Below, in pieces: positions 55,840 to 64,000 of a DNA stretch of 64,000 nt. The stretch spans positions 124,001 through 188,000 of the forward strand of contig JAAEZZ010000005.1 of the NCBI GenBank assembly GCA_018222605.1, in the 5' to 3' direction. Below the pieces are notes generated by a model that saw only the letters and a program-made list of their open reading frames with translations, had not been told where the DNA came from and ran no database searches. Position 1 is the stretch's first letter, and every line of letters starts with the position of its first letter. The position numbers and the translations under genes were made by a program. Origin of the DNA: Alphaproteobacteria bacterium (GTDB taxonomy: Bacteria > Pseudomonadota > Alphaproteobacteria > Caulobacterales > Hyphomonadaceae).

Positions 55840-55860
55840 GGTCTGATCTAGATTTGCAGC

Positions 55861-56340
55861 ATGACCAACAAGCTCTCCAAAATTTCCGCAGCGGATTCTC
55901 GCACCTACACAATTTCCGAGCTTGCTCGCGAGTTCGGCGTAACGCCCAGGGCGCTACGGTTCTATGAAGACAAGGACATGCTCCACCCGGCAAGGGATGG
56001 CATGACCCGTGTCTATTCGAATAGGGACCGGGCCCGGCTCACCATCATCGTCAGGCTGAAACGGCTCGGCCTGCCGCTCGCGGATATCCGCGAAATCCTT
56101 GATCTTTACGTTCTGGATGACGGCCAGCGGGCGCAGATGCGCATGTCGCTGGAGAAATTCCGCAAGCAGGCCAAGGAACTGGAAATTCAACGCAGCGACA
56201 TCGACACCGCTCTGACGGAGCTGCGCAAGGGCATCGCCTGGCTGGAAACGCAAATTGCAAACACCGGTCCGTCTGATGAGAACAAGCGGCAGCTGGCCGC
56301 ATATGACGAGATTGCCCGCAGGCAACTTGACGAGGTTTAG
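55861..56340 (+). CDS. MerR-family regulator, likely of acyl-CoA metabolism (LiuR-like)
   Basis: The product has 159 residues. The MerR HTH is clear: YTISELAREFGVTPRALRFY near residue 16, then EDKDMLHPARDGM and RVYSNRDRARLTIIVRLKRL. A dimerising coiled-coil follows; no metal-binding Cys are seen. The genomic position before acyl-CoA dehydrogenase, thioesterase, thiolase and hydroxyacyl-CoA dehydrogenase genes matches LiuR-type regulators of branched-chain or fatty acid use. TTACGT-type sites before it and before the second dehydrogenase gene suggest that it controls both. Confidence 0.88.
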   Translation: MTNKLSKISAADSRTYTISELAREFGVTPRALRFYEDKDMLHPARDGMTRVYSNRDRARLTIIVRLKRLGLPLADIREILDLYVLDDGQRAQMRMSLEKFRKQAKELEIQRSDIDTALTELRKGIAWLETQIANTGPSDENKRQLAAYDEIARRQLDEV

Positions 56341-56450
56341 GGCCTTGGCTGCCTTCTATTTGCGGAAGGCAGTGGTCTCTAGAACGACTTTTCCAGAATG
56401 GCACGCTATTCAGCGTAGCCATTCATTCCATACTTAACAGGAAAATTTTC

Positions 56451-58235
56451 ATGCCCCGTTATGATGCTCCCGTCCGTGATATGAAGTTCATCCTGCAGGA
56501 GATGCTGCAGATTCAGAATTACTCAAATCTGCCGGGCTTTGAAGAAGCCACGCCAGACCTGATCAACGCCATTCTGGAAGAGGGTGGCAAGTTTGCCAAA
56601 GAGGTTCTCTTCCCGTTGAACGCTGTGGGGGACCATCAGGGCTGCAAGCGCAATGACGATGCCAGCGTGAAAACGCCGGACGGCTTTCCGGACGCGTACC
56701 GCCAATTGGTGGAAGGTGGCTGGCCGCTGCTGTCTACCACGCCGGAAATGGGCGGGCAGGGGCTGCCGCATGTCGTCAACATTGCGTGGACCGAGATGGT
56801 GTCCTCTTCGAACATGGCTTTTGGCATGTATCCGGGCCTCACTCATGGTGCGTTTCAGGCGCTTATGGCCGGCGGCTCTGATGAACTGAAGCAGAAATAC
56901 GGGCCCAAGATGGCATCTGCCGAATGGGCCGGCACCATGAATCTGACCGAGCCGCAATGCGGTACGGACCTTGGCCTGATCAAGACCAAGGCGGTGCCCC
57001 AGCCTGACGGCTCCTACAAGCTGACCGGTCAGAAAATCTGGATTTCCGGTGGCGAGCAGGACCTGACTGAAAATATCATTCACCTCGTGTTGGCGCGGAT
57101 CGAGGGTGCTCCGGAGGGCATCAAGGGTATCTCGCTGTTCCTCGTTCCGAAATACATGGTGGGCGAAGACGGTTCACTGGGCGAGCGTAATGCGTGCTCC
57201 TGTGGCGGCCTGGAAGAGAAAATGGGCATTCACGGCAATGCCACCTGCGTCATGAACTATGATGGCGCGACGGGCTGGCTCGTCGGCGAAGAGCATAAAG
57301 GCATGCGCACTATGTTCGTCATGATGAACGAAGCACGTCTCGGCGTTGGCCTGCAGGGCTTGGCGCAAGCCTCAATTGCCTATCAGAACGCCGTAGACTT
57401 TGCGAAAGATCGCCTTCAGGGCCGCTCCCTGACTGGCGCGAAAGAGCCGGAGAAGGCTGCAGACCCGATCATCGTGCACCCGGATGTGCGCCGCATGTTG
57501 ATGGACCAGAAGGCCTTTATTGAAGGCGCGCGCGCCTTTGCCTACTGGACTGCCTTTCAGGGCGACCTGCAGCACAAGTCTCCGGACGAGAAAGTGCGTG
57601 AGAAAGCGGGCGACTACATGGCTCTGCTGACGCCGGTCGTGAAGGCCTATCTGACTCATAAAGGCTTTGAGACAGCCAATCAGGGGCTGCAACTGCATGG
57701 CGGCTCTGGCTTCACCCGCGAGTGGGGCCTGGAGCAGATTGTTCGCGATTGCCGCATCACGCTGATCTATGAAGGCACGAATGGCATTCAGGCACTGGAC
57801 CTGGTGGGGCGCAAACTGGCCGCGAATGGCGGCCGCGCGGTCTTCAGCTTCTTTGCCGAGCTGGATGACTTTGCCAATGATATCGAGGGCAATGAAGAGC
57901 TGAAGCCCTTTGCGGACGGTCTGGCGGAAGTGAAAGGCCAGCTGCAGGAAGCCACAACCTGGCTGATGCAGAACGGCATGACGGACTTCAACAATGCCGG
58001 CGCATCCAGCCATGACTATCTGCACCTCTTCGGCATTACGGCGCTGGCCTATATGTGGGCCCGCATGGCGAAGGTTGCCGTGGAACAGAAAAATTCCGGC
58101 GATCCATATTATGAGGAAAAGCTTGCCACCGGCCGCTACTTCCTGGACCGGATGCTGCCGGACGCGGCCGCTCATCTCGCAAAGGTGAAAACGGGTGCCG
58201 CTTCCATGATGGCTCTGCCGGCAGACGTTTTCTGA
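56451..58235 (+). CDS. Acyl-CoA dehydrogenase, long form (DmdC/AcdA-type)
   Basis: The product has 594 residues. It has the AcylCoA_DH N-terminal, middle (NLTEPQCGTDLGLIKTKAVP) and C-terminal domains, with the catalytic Glu in IYEGTNGIQALDLVGRKL near residue 440. The extra C-terminal part (about residues 465-594) is the acetyl-CoA dehydrogenase-like domain that marks this long subgroup. FAD-dependent oxidation of an acyl-CoA, electrons to ETF. It begins 110 bp after the MerR gene, so the two could share one transcript. Confidence 0.93.
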   Translation: MPRYDAPVRDMKFILQEMLQIQNYSNLPGFEEATPDLINAILEEGGKFAKEVLFPLNAVGDHQGCKRNDDASVKTPDGFPDAYRQLVEGGWPLLSTTPEMGGQGLPHVVNIAWTEMVSSSNMAFGMYPGLTHGAFQALMAGGSDELKQKYGPKMASAEWAGTMNLTEPQCGTDLGLIKTKAVPQPDGSYKLTGQKIWISGGEQDLTENIIHLVLARIEGAPEGIKGISLFLVPKYMVGEDGSLGERNACSCGGLEEKMGIHGNATCVMNYDGATGWLVGEEHKGMRTMFVMMNEARLGVGLQGLAQASIAYQNAVDFAKDRLQGRSLTGAKEPEKAADPIIVHPDVRRMLMDQKAFIEGARAFAYWTAFQGDLQHKSPDEKVREKAGDYMALLTPVVKAYLTHKGFETANQGLQLHGGSGFTREWGLEQIVRDCRITLIYEGTNGIQALDLVGRKLAANGGRAVFSFFAELDDFANDIEGNEELKPFADGLAEVKGQLQEATTWLMQNGMTDFNNAGASSHDYLHLFGITALAYMWARMAKVAVEQKNSGDPYYEEKLATGRYFLDRMLPDAAAHLAKVKTGAASMMALPADVF

Positions 58236-58362
58236 TAAACTTCCAGTCCTGGGGGCGGGTGAAACGAGCAGCTCATCCGCCACCACACAAAAATTTCATG
58301 TAGTTCCAGCCGTTTTGACGCAAGGGGAGGGCTGGGAAAAGGCCGGACCAGTCGCTACATCT

Positions 58363-58376
58363 TTACGTGAACGTAA
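58363..58376 (+). promoter_or_regulatory. TTACGT-GA-ACGTAA palindrome before the second dehydrogenase gene
   Basis: A perfect 6-bp-arm inverted repeat with a 2-bp spacer, 39 bp before the start at 58415. The form matches MerR-type operators. It is likely a binding site for the regulator at 55861. Confidence 0.6.
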
Positions 58377-58414
58377 GCGGCAAGGCTAGGCCGGATAAAG
58401 TACTGGAGGAAAAT

Positions 58415-59581
58415 ATGCACGAGAGCCCATTGGATGTCCCGAAGCCAGCCTGGCGTCAGGAAGAGGAACTCGACATATTCTCCGATGCGGTCGGCCAGTT
58501 CTTCGAGAAAGAATGTGTGCCGCATGTCCAGCAATGGCGCAAGGACGGCAAAGTGCCGCTCGAAATCTGGAAGAAGGCTGGCGAGATGGGCCTGCTCGGC
58601 GCGTCCGTGCCGGAAGAGTATGGCGGCGCGGGCGGTGATTTCCGTCACGAGGCGATCATCATTGAGCAGCAGCAATGGAAGGGCGTCGATGGCTTCGGCA
58701 TTACGCTGCACAATGCGATCATCGCGCCCTACATTACGGCCTATGGCACGGAAGATCAGAAACGCCGCTGGCTGCCGGGCATTTGCACGGGCGACATTGT
58801 TACAGCGATTGCGATGACCGAGCCGGGTGCAGGCTCTGACCTTCAAGGCATGAAGACGACGGCCAAGCGCGACGGCGATGACTATGTCATTAATGGCTCA
58901 AAGACTTTCATTTCAAATGGCCAGTCGGCCAATCTGATCCTGCTGTGTGTAAAGACCGATCCGACCCAGGGCGCCAAGGGTATATCCATTATCGGCGTTG
59001 AAACCGACAAGGTGGAAGGTTTCCGCCGTGGTCGGAACCTGGAAAAAGTCGGCCAGCATGCAGCCGATACGTCCGAGCTGTTCTTTGATGATGTGCGCGT
59101 GCCGGCCTCCAATTTGCTGGGCGAAGTGGAAGGCAAAGGCTTTATCCAGCTGATGCAGAAATTGCCTCAGGAGCGTCACATCATCGGCCTTCAGGGCGTT
59201 GGCATGATTGAGCGCGCCATCCATGAGACCGTGGAGTATGTGAAGGGCCGCAAGGCTTTCGGCGGTACGATCTTCGACTTCCAGAACACCCAGTTCACGT
59301 TGGCCGAATGCAAGACCGAGGCGACCGTCGCCAAAGTATTTGCTGATCACTGTACGGAGCGCCTCCTGAAGGAGGAGCTGGACGCCGCAACGGCATCCAT
59401 GTCGAAATACTGGATCTCTGATCTGCAGTGCAAGATCATAGACGAGTGCCTGCAGCTGCATGGCGGCTTCGGTTATATGGACGAGTATCCGATTGCCCAG
59501 ATGTATGCTGACGCCCGCGTCCAGCGTATCTATGGCGGCGCGAATGAAGTGATGAAAATGTTGATCGCGAGGACGCTTTAA
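58415..59581 (+). CDS. Acyl-CoA dehydrogenase, LCAD/IVD-like
   Basis: The product has 388 residues from ATG 58415; GGAGG at 58405-58409 decides the start over an in-frame ATG at 58367. Signature MTEPGAGSDLQGMKT near residue 146 and YVKGRKAFGGTIFDFQNTQ. The C-terminal motif is RIYGGANEVMKML, with Gly where many ACADs have the catalytic Glu; in long-chain and isovaleryl-type enzymes the base is the Glu of HETVEYVKGRKAFG, which is present here. Branched-chain or long-chain acyl-CoA is the likely substrate. Confidence 0.93.
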   Translation: MHESPLDVPKPAWRQEEELDIFSDAVGQFFEKECVPHVQQWRKDGKVPLEIWKKAGEMGLLGASVPEEYGGAGGDFRHEAIIIEQQQWKGVDGFGITLHNAIIAPYITAYGTEDQKRRWLPGICTGDIVTAIAMTEPGAGSDLQGMKTTAKRDGDDYVINGSKTFISNGQSANLILLCVKTDPTQGAKGISIIGVETDKVEGFRRGRNLEKVGQHAADTSELFFDDVRVPASNLLGEVEGKGFIQLMQKLPQERHIIGLQGVGMIERAIHETVEYVKGRKAFGGTIFDFQNTQFTLAECKTEATVAKVFADHCTERLLKEELDAATASMSKYWISDLQCKIIDECLQLHGGFGYMDEYPIAQMYADARVQRIYGGANEVMKMLIARTL

Positions 59582-59587
59582 GTTCCG

Positions 59588-60016
59588 ATGCCTGATAAAG
59601 ACCTCATCCGCGATGTCTTTCCTACGCCAAGTCCCAGCTCGACGTCTCTTGGCTTTGAGTTGCTGGCCCTGGACATGAAGGAATTGATGACGCGGGTGCG
59701 GTTTGAAGGCCGCCCGGAATTTTGCAATCCCGCAGGTGTTATCCAGGGCGGGTATCTTGTCGCCATGATGGATGATACAATCGGTATGTTGGCTGGCATG
59801 AAAGCTGGCAAGACCAAGCTACCCTCGACGGTAGATCTGCATACGCACTTCCTGCGCCCGGTTCGCAAGGGCGAGATTGAAGTTGTTGCGCGCCTCAGAA
59901 ATGTAGGCCGCGCCATGCTGTTTGCCGAAGCAGAGCTTTATGATTCCCGCGGCAAGGAAGCGGCCCGCTCTTCCGCGAGTTTGACACTGAACCCGGTACT
60001 GAAGCCGGCCAAATGA
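59588..60016 (+). CDS. PaaI-family hotdog thioesterase
   Basis: The product has 142 residues. Motif FCNPAGVIQGGYLVAMMDDT holds the active-site region of 4HBT/PaaI-type hotdog enzymes (Asn, Gly-Gly and Asp). It hydrolyses an acyl-CoA thioester; the exact acyl group is unknown. It starts 7 bp after the dehydrogenase stop, in the beta-oxidation cluster, perhaps to relieve a CoA-trapping intermediate. Confidence 0.9.
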   Translation: MPDKDLIRDVFPTPSPSSTSLGFELLALDMKELMTRVRFEGRPEFCNPAGVIQGGYLVAMMDDTIGMLAGMKAGKTKLPSTVDLHTHFLRPVRKGEIEVVARLRNVGRAMLFAEAELYDSRGKEAARSSASLTLNPVLKPAK

Positions 60017-60043
60017 TTACCAGTTCTAGAAGGAGCCTCTCCA

Positions 60044-61249
60044 ATGACTGAAGCATATATTTACGACGCGGTGCGCACGCCCCGCGGCAAGGGCAAATCC
60101 TCCGGCGCGCTGCACGAGATCACATCGCTGAGCCTCGCTACGCAGGTTCTGCAGGCGATCCGTGATCGGAACGATCTGGACACGTCCAAGGTGGACGACG
60201 TCGTTCTCGGCTGCGTCAGCCCGGTAGGCGAGCAGGGCGCAGACATTGCGCGCGTTGCTGTGCTCAACGCAGACTATGCAGAAACCACGGCCGGTGTGCA
60301 GGTGGACCGCTTCTGCGCGTCTGGCCTGGAAGCCTGCAACATGGCTGCTTCCAAGGTGATGACGGGTGAAGCTGACATGGCCATTGGCGGCGGCGTCGAA
60401 AGCATGAGCCGCGTGCCGATGGGCGCGTCCGGTGGTGCCTGGTCTTCTGACCCGCAAGTCGCGCTGAAAACCTATTTTGCGCCGCAGGGCATTGGCGCCG
60501 ACACGATTGCCACCAAATATGGCTTCTCCCGTGACGATGTGGACGCCTTCGCTGTCGAAAGCCAGAAGCGCGCCGCCACGGCCTGGAAGGAAGGTCGCTT
60601 CGCCAAGTCCATTGTTCCGGTCAAGGATCAGATGGGTGGCATTCGCCTCGACCATGACGAGCATATGCGCCCTGACGCAGACATGCAGTCTCTGGCCGGC
60701 CTGAACCCGTCTTTCGCCGGCATGGGCGCGATGGGCTTTGATGAAGTTATCAAGCAGCGCTACCCGGAACTCGAAAAGATCAACCATGTGCACCACGCCG
60801 GTAACTCGTCCGGGATTGTGGACGGTGCGTCTGCCGTGCTGTTCGGCTCCAAGGAAATGGGTGAAGCCTTTGGACTCAAACCACGTGCACGCATCAAGGC
60901 GATGGCCTCCATCGGCTCCGAGCCGGGCATCATGCTGACCGGTCCGACCTATGTGTCGCAGAAGGTTCTGAAGAAGGCTGGCATGAACCCGGAAGACATC
61001 GACCTGTATGAGCTGAACGAAGCCTTCGCGTCGGTCGTTCTGCTGATGATGCAGAACCTCAACATCCCGCACGACAAGATGAATGTGAATGGTGGCGCGA
61101 TCGCCATGGGGCACCCATTGGGCGCGACTGGCGGCATGATCCTCGGTACAATGGTCGACGAGCTTGAGCGGGCCGACAAGGAAACCGCGCTTATCACGCT
61201 GTGTGTCGGTGCCGGCATGGGCACGGCCACGATCATCGAACGCGTTTAA
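60044..61249 (+). CDS. Acetyl-CoA C-acyltransferase (thiolase)
   Basis: The product has 401 residues. The nucleophile is Cys91 in [11 protein letters not shown]. The second set of catalytic residues is in [16 protein letters not shown] (His) and [11 protein letters not shown] (Cys). It catalyses thiolytic cleavage of 3-ketoacyl-CoA, the last step of beta-oxidation, in the direction expected from the neighbouring dehydrogenase and multifunctional genes. AGGAG precedes the start at 60044. Confidence 0.95.
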   Translation: MTEAYIYDAVRTPRGKGKSSGALHEITSLSLATQVLQAIRDRNDLDTSKVDDVVLGCVSPVGEQGADIARVAVLNADYAETTAGVQVDRFCASGLEACNMAASKVMTGEADMAIGGGVESMSRVPMGASGGAWSSDPQVALKTYFAPQGIGADTIATKYGFSRDDVDAFAVESQKRAATAWKEGRFAKSIVPVKDQMGGIRLDHDEHMRPDADMQSLAGLNPSFAGMGAMGFDEVIKQRYPELEKINHVHHAGNSSGIVDGASAVLFGSKEMGEAFGLKPRARIKAMASIGSEPGIMLTGPTYVSQKVLKKAGMNPEDIDLYELNEAFASVVLLMMQNLNIPHDKMNVNGGAIAMGHPLGATGGMILGTMVDELERADKETALITLCVGAGMGTATIIERV

Positions 61250-61277
61250 TCAAATACAGACGAACGGAATATACGAT

Positions 61278-63509
61278 ATGAAACTCGAAACATTCGGTTG
61301 GGACGTCGATGTTGACGGCATTGCGCACGCAGTCTTTGACGTGCCGGGCCGCAGCATGAACACGCTGACGGCGAAAGCTGTCGCAGACATCATCGCGATC
61401 TCTCAGGAAGTCGCTTCCAATGACGCCATCAAGGGCCTCGTCATCTCCTCCGGAAAGCCAAGCGGCTTCTGTGCAGGGGCTGATCTGGGCGAAATGAATG
61501 AGCGGTCTGGTGGCGGCAAGAAGGAAGACCTGTCCGAGGCTGAACTGAAAAAGAAACAGTTCGACCAGGGCTTCTCGCTCAACAAGACGCTCCGTGAGCT
61601 GGAAACCTGCGGCAAGCCTGTGGCCATCGCGCTGAACGGTCTGGCGCTTGGCGGCGGTCTCGAAGTGGCGCTCGCCTGTCACTACCGCGTGGCGGCGAAC
61701 GACAATCCGAAGCTGCAATTCGGTCTGCCGGAAGCCAAGATCGGCCTTCTGCCGGGCGCCGGTGGCACGCAGCGCCTGCCGCGTCTTGTCGGCGTGCAGG
61801 CGGCTCTGCCGCTGATCCTGCAGGGCGAAAGCTTCAATGCCGAGAAGGCGCTCTCAATGGGCGTGGTGCAAGAGCTCGCGCCGTCCTCCGAGACGGTCGG
61901 CAAGGCCAAGGCATGGGTGAAGGCAAACCCGACGGCAAAAGCGCCGTGGGATGTCAAAGGCTTCAAGGTTCCTGGCGGTGTGCCGCACAGAAGCCCCGGC
62001 GCCGGTCAGGTCGCAACCATGGCAAACGCCATGCTGGCGTCCAAGACCTATGGCAACTATCCGGCCCAGAAGAACATTCTTTCCTGTGTTTATGAAGGCA
62101 TCCAGGTGCCGATCGATGCCGCTTTGCGCATTGAGACACGCTATTTTATCAACACCCAGCAACGCCCTGAAGCGAAAGCGATGATCCGCTCTCTCTTCCT
62201 GTCGATGCAGGAACTGTCCAAGGGCGGCAACCGCCCGGCAGGTTATCCGAAGACGGAGTTCAAGAAGATTGCCGTCATCGGAGCGGGCCTGATGGGCGCA
62301 GGCATTGCCTATGTTCAGGCAAAGGCCGGTATCCCGACAGTTCTGGTCGATGTCTCCAAGGAGAACGCCGAGAAGGGCAAGGATTACTCCCGCCGTCTCG
62401 TGGAGAAGGATGTATCCCGTGGCAAGTCCACTCAGGAGAAAGGCGACAAGCTGCTCGACCTGATCACGACCACGGACAATTATGACGATGTCAAAGGCGC
62501 TGATCTTGTCATTGAAGCCGTGTTCGAGAATGAAGAGCTGAAGGCCAAGATCACCGGCATGGCCGAGGCTGTGCTGGACGAGACTGCGGTGTTCGGCTCC
62601 AACACATCAACGCTGCCAATCACGGGTCTGGCGAAAGCCTCCAAGCGCCCTGAGAACTTCATCGGCATTCACTTCTTCTCACCGGTTGAGCGGATGGGGC
62701 TCGTGGAGATCATCAGTGGTGAGAAGACCAGTGAAGAGACGCTCGCCAAGGCGGTCGACTATGTGCTGGCCATTCGCAAGACGCCGATTGCTGTCAATGA
62801 TAGCCGCGGCTTCTACACGTCCCGCTGTTTCGGCACTTATACCCGCGAAGGTATGGAAATGCTGGCGGAAGGTATCAAGCCGGCCATCATCGAGAATGTT
62901 GGTCGTCAGTCCGGCATGCCGATGGGGCCGCTGGAAGTCTCTGACTCGGTCGGTCTCGATACGGCCCTGAAAGTGACGCGCGCAACCGCTGAAGCGGCAG
63001 GCATCGATCTGCAGACAGATGATCGTACGCAGTTCCTGGCATGGCTGGTCGAAGACCAGGGGCGCGTTGGCCGCAAGGCTGGCAAAGGCTTCTACGACTA
63101 TAATGAGAAGGGCCGTCCGGACCAGCTCTGGCCTGACCTGAACACCCGCCTCGAAGTGAAAGTGGACGAATGTCCGCCGGACCTGAAGCAGGAGCTGAAG
63201 AACCGCTTCCTCGTGCGTCAGGCAATCGAAGTGGCTCGCTGCTTTGACGAAGGCGTCATAACCGATGCACGCGATGCCGACATTGGCTCCATCCTGGCTT
63301 GGGGCTTTGCGCCGTACACTGGCGGCTGCTGTTCCTATGTGGATCTCATTTGGGGCATCAAGGAATTCGTGGCCGAAGCAGATCGTCTGGCCAAGAAGTA
63401 TGGTGAACGGTTTGAGCCGCCAGCCCTGCTGCGCGACATGGCCGAAAAAGGCGAAGGTTTCTACGATCGCTTCCCGCCTGCTGGTAAGGCTGAGAAAGTA
63501 GCTGCGTAA
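61278..63509 (+). CDS. Multifunctional enoyl-CoA hydratase / 3-hydroxyacyl-CoA dehydrogenase (FadJ/FadB-type)
   Basis: The product has 743 residues from ATG 61278. The N-terminal crotonase domain has SGFCAGADLGEM, the catalytic Glu of GGGLEVAL (E119-type) and LPEAKIGLLPGAGGTQRL (E139-type). The 3HCDH domain begins with VIGAGLMGAGIAY, the NAD-binding motif, and the catalytic His is in GIHFFSPVERMGLVEII. It converts enoyl-CoA to 3-ketoacyl-CoA in two steps. The frame upstream to 61164 lies inside the thiolase gene and is not used. A strong terminator follows. Confidence 0.95.
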   Translation: MKLETFGWDVDVDGIAHAVFDVPGRSMNTLTAKAVADIIAISQEVASNDAIKGLVISSGKPSGFCAGADLGEMNERSGGGKKEDLSEAELKKKQFDQGFSLNKTLRELETCGKPVAIALNGLALGGGLEVALACHYRVAANDNPKLQFGLPEAKIGLLPGAGGTQRLPRLVGVQAALPLILQGESFNAEKALSMGVVQELAPSSETVGKAKAWVKANPTAKAPWDVKGFKVPGGVPHRSPGAGQVATMANAMLASKTYGNYPAQKNILSCVYEGIQVPIDAALRIETRYFINTQQRPEAKAMIRSLFLSMQELSKGGNRPAGYPKTEFKKIAVIGAGLMGAGIAYVQAKAGIPTVLVDVSKENAEKGKDYSRRLVEKDVSRGKSTQEKGDKLLDLITTTDNYDDVKGADLVIEAVFENEELKAKITGMAEAVLDETAVFGSNTSTLPITGLAKASKRPENFIGIHFFSPVERMGLVEIISGEKTSEETLAKAVDYVLAIRKTPIAVNDSRGFYTSRCFGTYTREGMEMLAEGIKPAIIENVGRQSGMPMGPLEVSDSVGLDTALKVTRATAEAAGIDLQTDDRTQFLAWLVEDQGRVGRKAGKGFYDYNEKGRPDQLWPDLNTRLEVKVDECPPDLKQELKNRFLVRQAIEVARCFDEGVITDARDADIGSILAWGFAPYTGGCCSYVDLIWGIKEFVAEADRLAKKYGERFEPPALLRDMAEKGEGFYDRFPPAGKAEKVAA

Positions 63510-63551
63510 GCTTCTTTAGGCGAGTTCTTCAGGAGTATTTTCCCGCAATAG

Positions 63552-63591
63552 AGAAGGCTGTCACGAGTATTGTGTGACAGCCTTCTTTTTT
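63552..63591 (+). terminator. Rho-independent terminator of the beta-oxidation cluster
   Basis: A perfect 13-bp stem (63552-63564 with 63574-63586), a 9-nt loop and a T-run to 63591. Confidence 0.94.
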
Positions 63592-63668
63592 ATGTTGACT
63601 TTAGAAACTGTAGATAGAATTACATTTCTACGATCAGATGGGTCGTGGGGAATAACTGGGAGAATTCC

Positions 63669-64000
63669 ATGTTGAAGTATCTTGCGGTCGCGGTTGCCGC
63701 GTTATCGCTTTGCGCGTGTGAGACGACATCTAGCCGTCCGTATACGCCATCTACTCAGAATATTATGGCATTTCAGTCTGCGCTAGATGCAGACGATCAG
63801 AAGGTCCAGCTTTCTACTTTCGAAACGGCTGCAGATCTGGATGCGAATCTGACTTGCCGTGCACTAGGCGCCCTAGAGGTGGCTCCCGGTAAAACTCCGG
63901 TAAGTTTTATCGAAGGTGCTATGCGTGACGAGCTTTTTGCGGCTGGCGCGTATGATCAAGCGGACGGTAAAGTTATCCAGGGTGAAGTTACCCAACTGAG
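63669..64000 (+). CDS. Hypothetical lipoprotein, C-terminus cut by the window end
   Basis: The frame starts at ATG 63669 after GGGAGA and stays open to the edge, about 110 residues. The first 17 residues are a lipoprotein signal with lipobox SLCAC; the final Cys is followed by ETTSSR. The rest is soluble, with one further Cys near residue 59 (LTCRALGALEV). No domain can be named from this part. Following the strong terminator at 63552-63591, it belongs to a new transcript. Confidence 0.72.
   Translation, partial: MLKYLAVAVAALSLCACETTSSRPYTPSTQNIMAFQSALDADDQKVQLSTFETAADLDANLTCRALGALEVAPGKTPVSFIEGAMRDELFAAGAYDQADGKVIQGEVTQL

Noticed and set aside
1-64000. CRISPR array, insertion sequence, prophage or defence locus
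   Set aside because: No regularly spaced repeats, transposase, integrase, nuclease-helicase cluster or similar was found by reading.

Overview
The window reads as chromosomal DNA of a stalked or budding alphaproteobacterium, most likely Hyphomonadaceae (Hyphomonas/Henriciella type). The basis is a GC-rich sequence, a PodJ-like polarity protein, CtrA-type boxes (TTAA-N7-TTAA), GANTC sites, a SAM-II riboswitch on metA, a split glycine decarboxylase (gcvPA/gcvPB), a DUF2093 protein and many acyl-CoA dehydrogenases. The genus is inferred, not proven. No phage, insertion sequence, CRISPR array or rRNA was seen. One tRNA gene (Pro, anticodon CGG) is present.

Layout. 1-8 kb: nitronate monooxygenase (cut by the window edge), two very acidic exported proteins, a minus-strand SDR/Nudix/glycosyltransferase group, a patatin, rsmD and tadA divergent, and a CPA2 antiporter. 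8-10.7 kb: a Mn exporter gene under a yybP-ykoY riboswitch, a LysR regulator with an operator-like palindrome, and a TSUP transporter. 10.8-13.6 kb: two ACAD10/11-like acyl-CoA dehydrogenases. 13.7-23.1 kb: ttcA, gamma-carbonic anhydrase with a heme-type membrane protein, a GntR regulator, an XRE-2TM protein, a GIY-YIG protein, rnhB, a quinone oxidoreductase, a glycerate-kinase-like protein, an M23 peptidase and DUF2093. 23.2-29.9 kb: recA, alaS, a GNAT protein, metA and an MDR protein. 29.9-33.3 kb: a MATE pump, then a lower-GC patch of unknown genes beside tRNA-Pro. 33.3-42.3 kb: GST, GFA, trhO, ispH, then a lipoprotein, argS, two membrane proteins and an EEP-family protein. 42.4-47.4 kb: tandem glycine riboswitch and the glycine cleavage operon, with a small unknown gene inserted between the two P-protein subunit genes. 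47.4-55.6 kb: an acyltransferase, a small membrane protein, a pair of exported amidohydrolase-family proteins (the second without metal ligands) and podJ. 55.8-63.5 kb: a MerR regulator and a fatty/branched-chain acyl-CoA beta-oxidation cluster. The right edge cuts a lipoprotein gene.

How it fits together. Three metabolite- or metal-sensing RNA elements are visible (Mn, SAM, glycine), each directly before the gene expected from its ligand. Beta-oxidation genes at 56.4-63.5 kb are likely controlled by the adjacent MerR protein through TTACGT/ACGTAA sites. podJ has the cell-cycle signals expected in a dimorphic alphaproteobacterium. I did not find a convincing new multi-gene system such as a defence locus. 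The most interesting leads are the interleaved hairpins behind the Mn riboswitch, the paired ATGTTAT operators at 16.1-16.4 kb, the gene inside the gcvP pair, the CtrA-type boxes, and the metal-ligand-less amidohydrolase partner.
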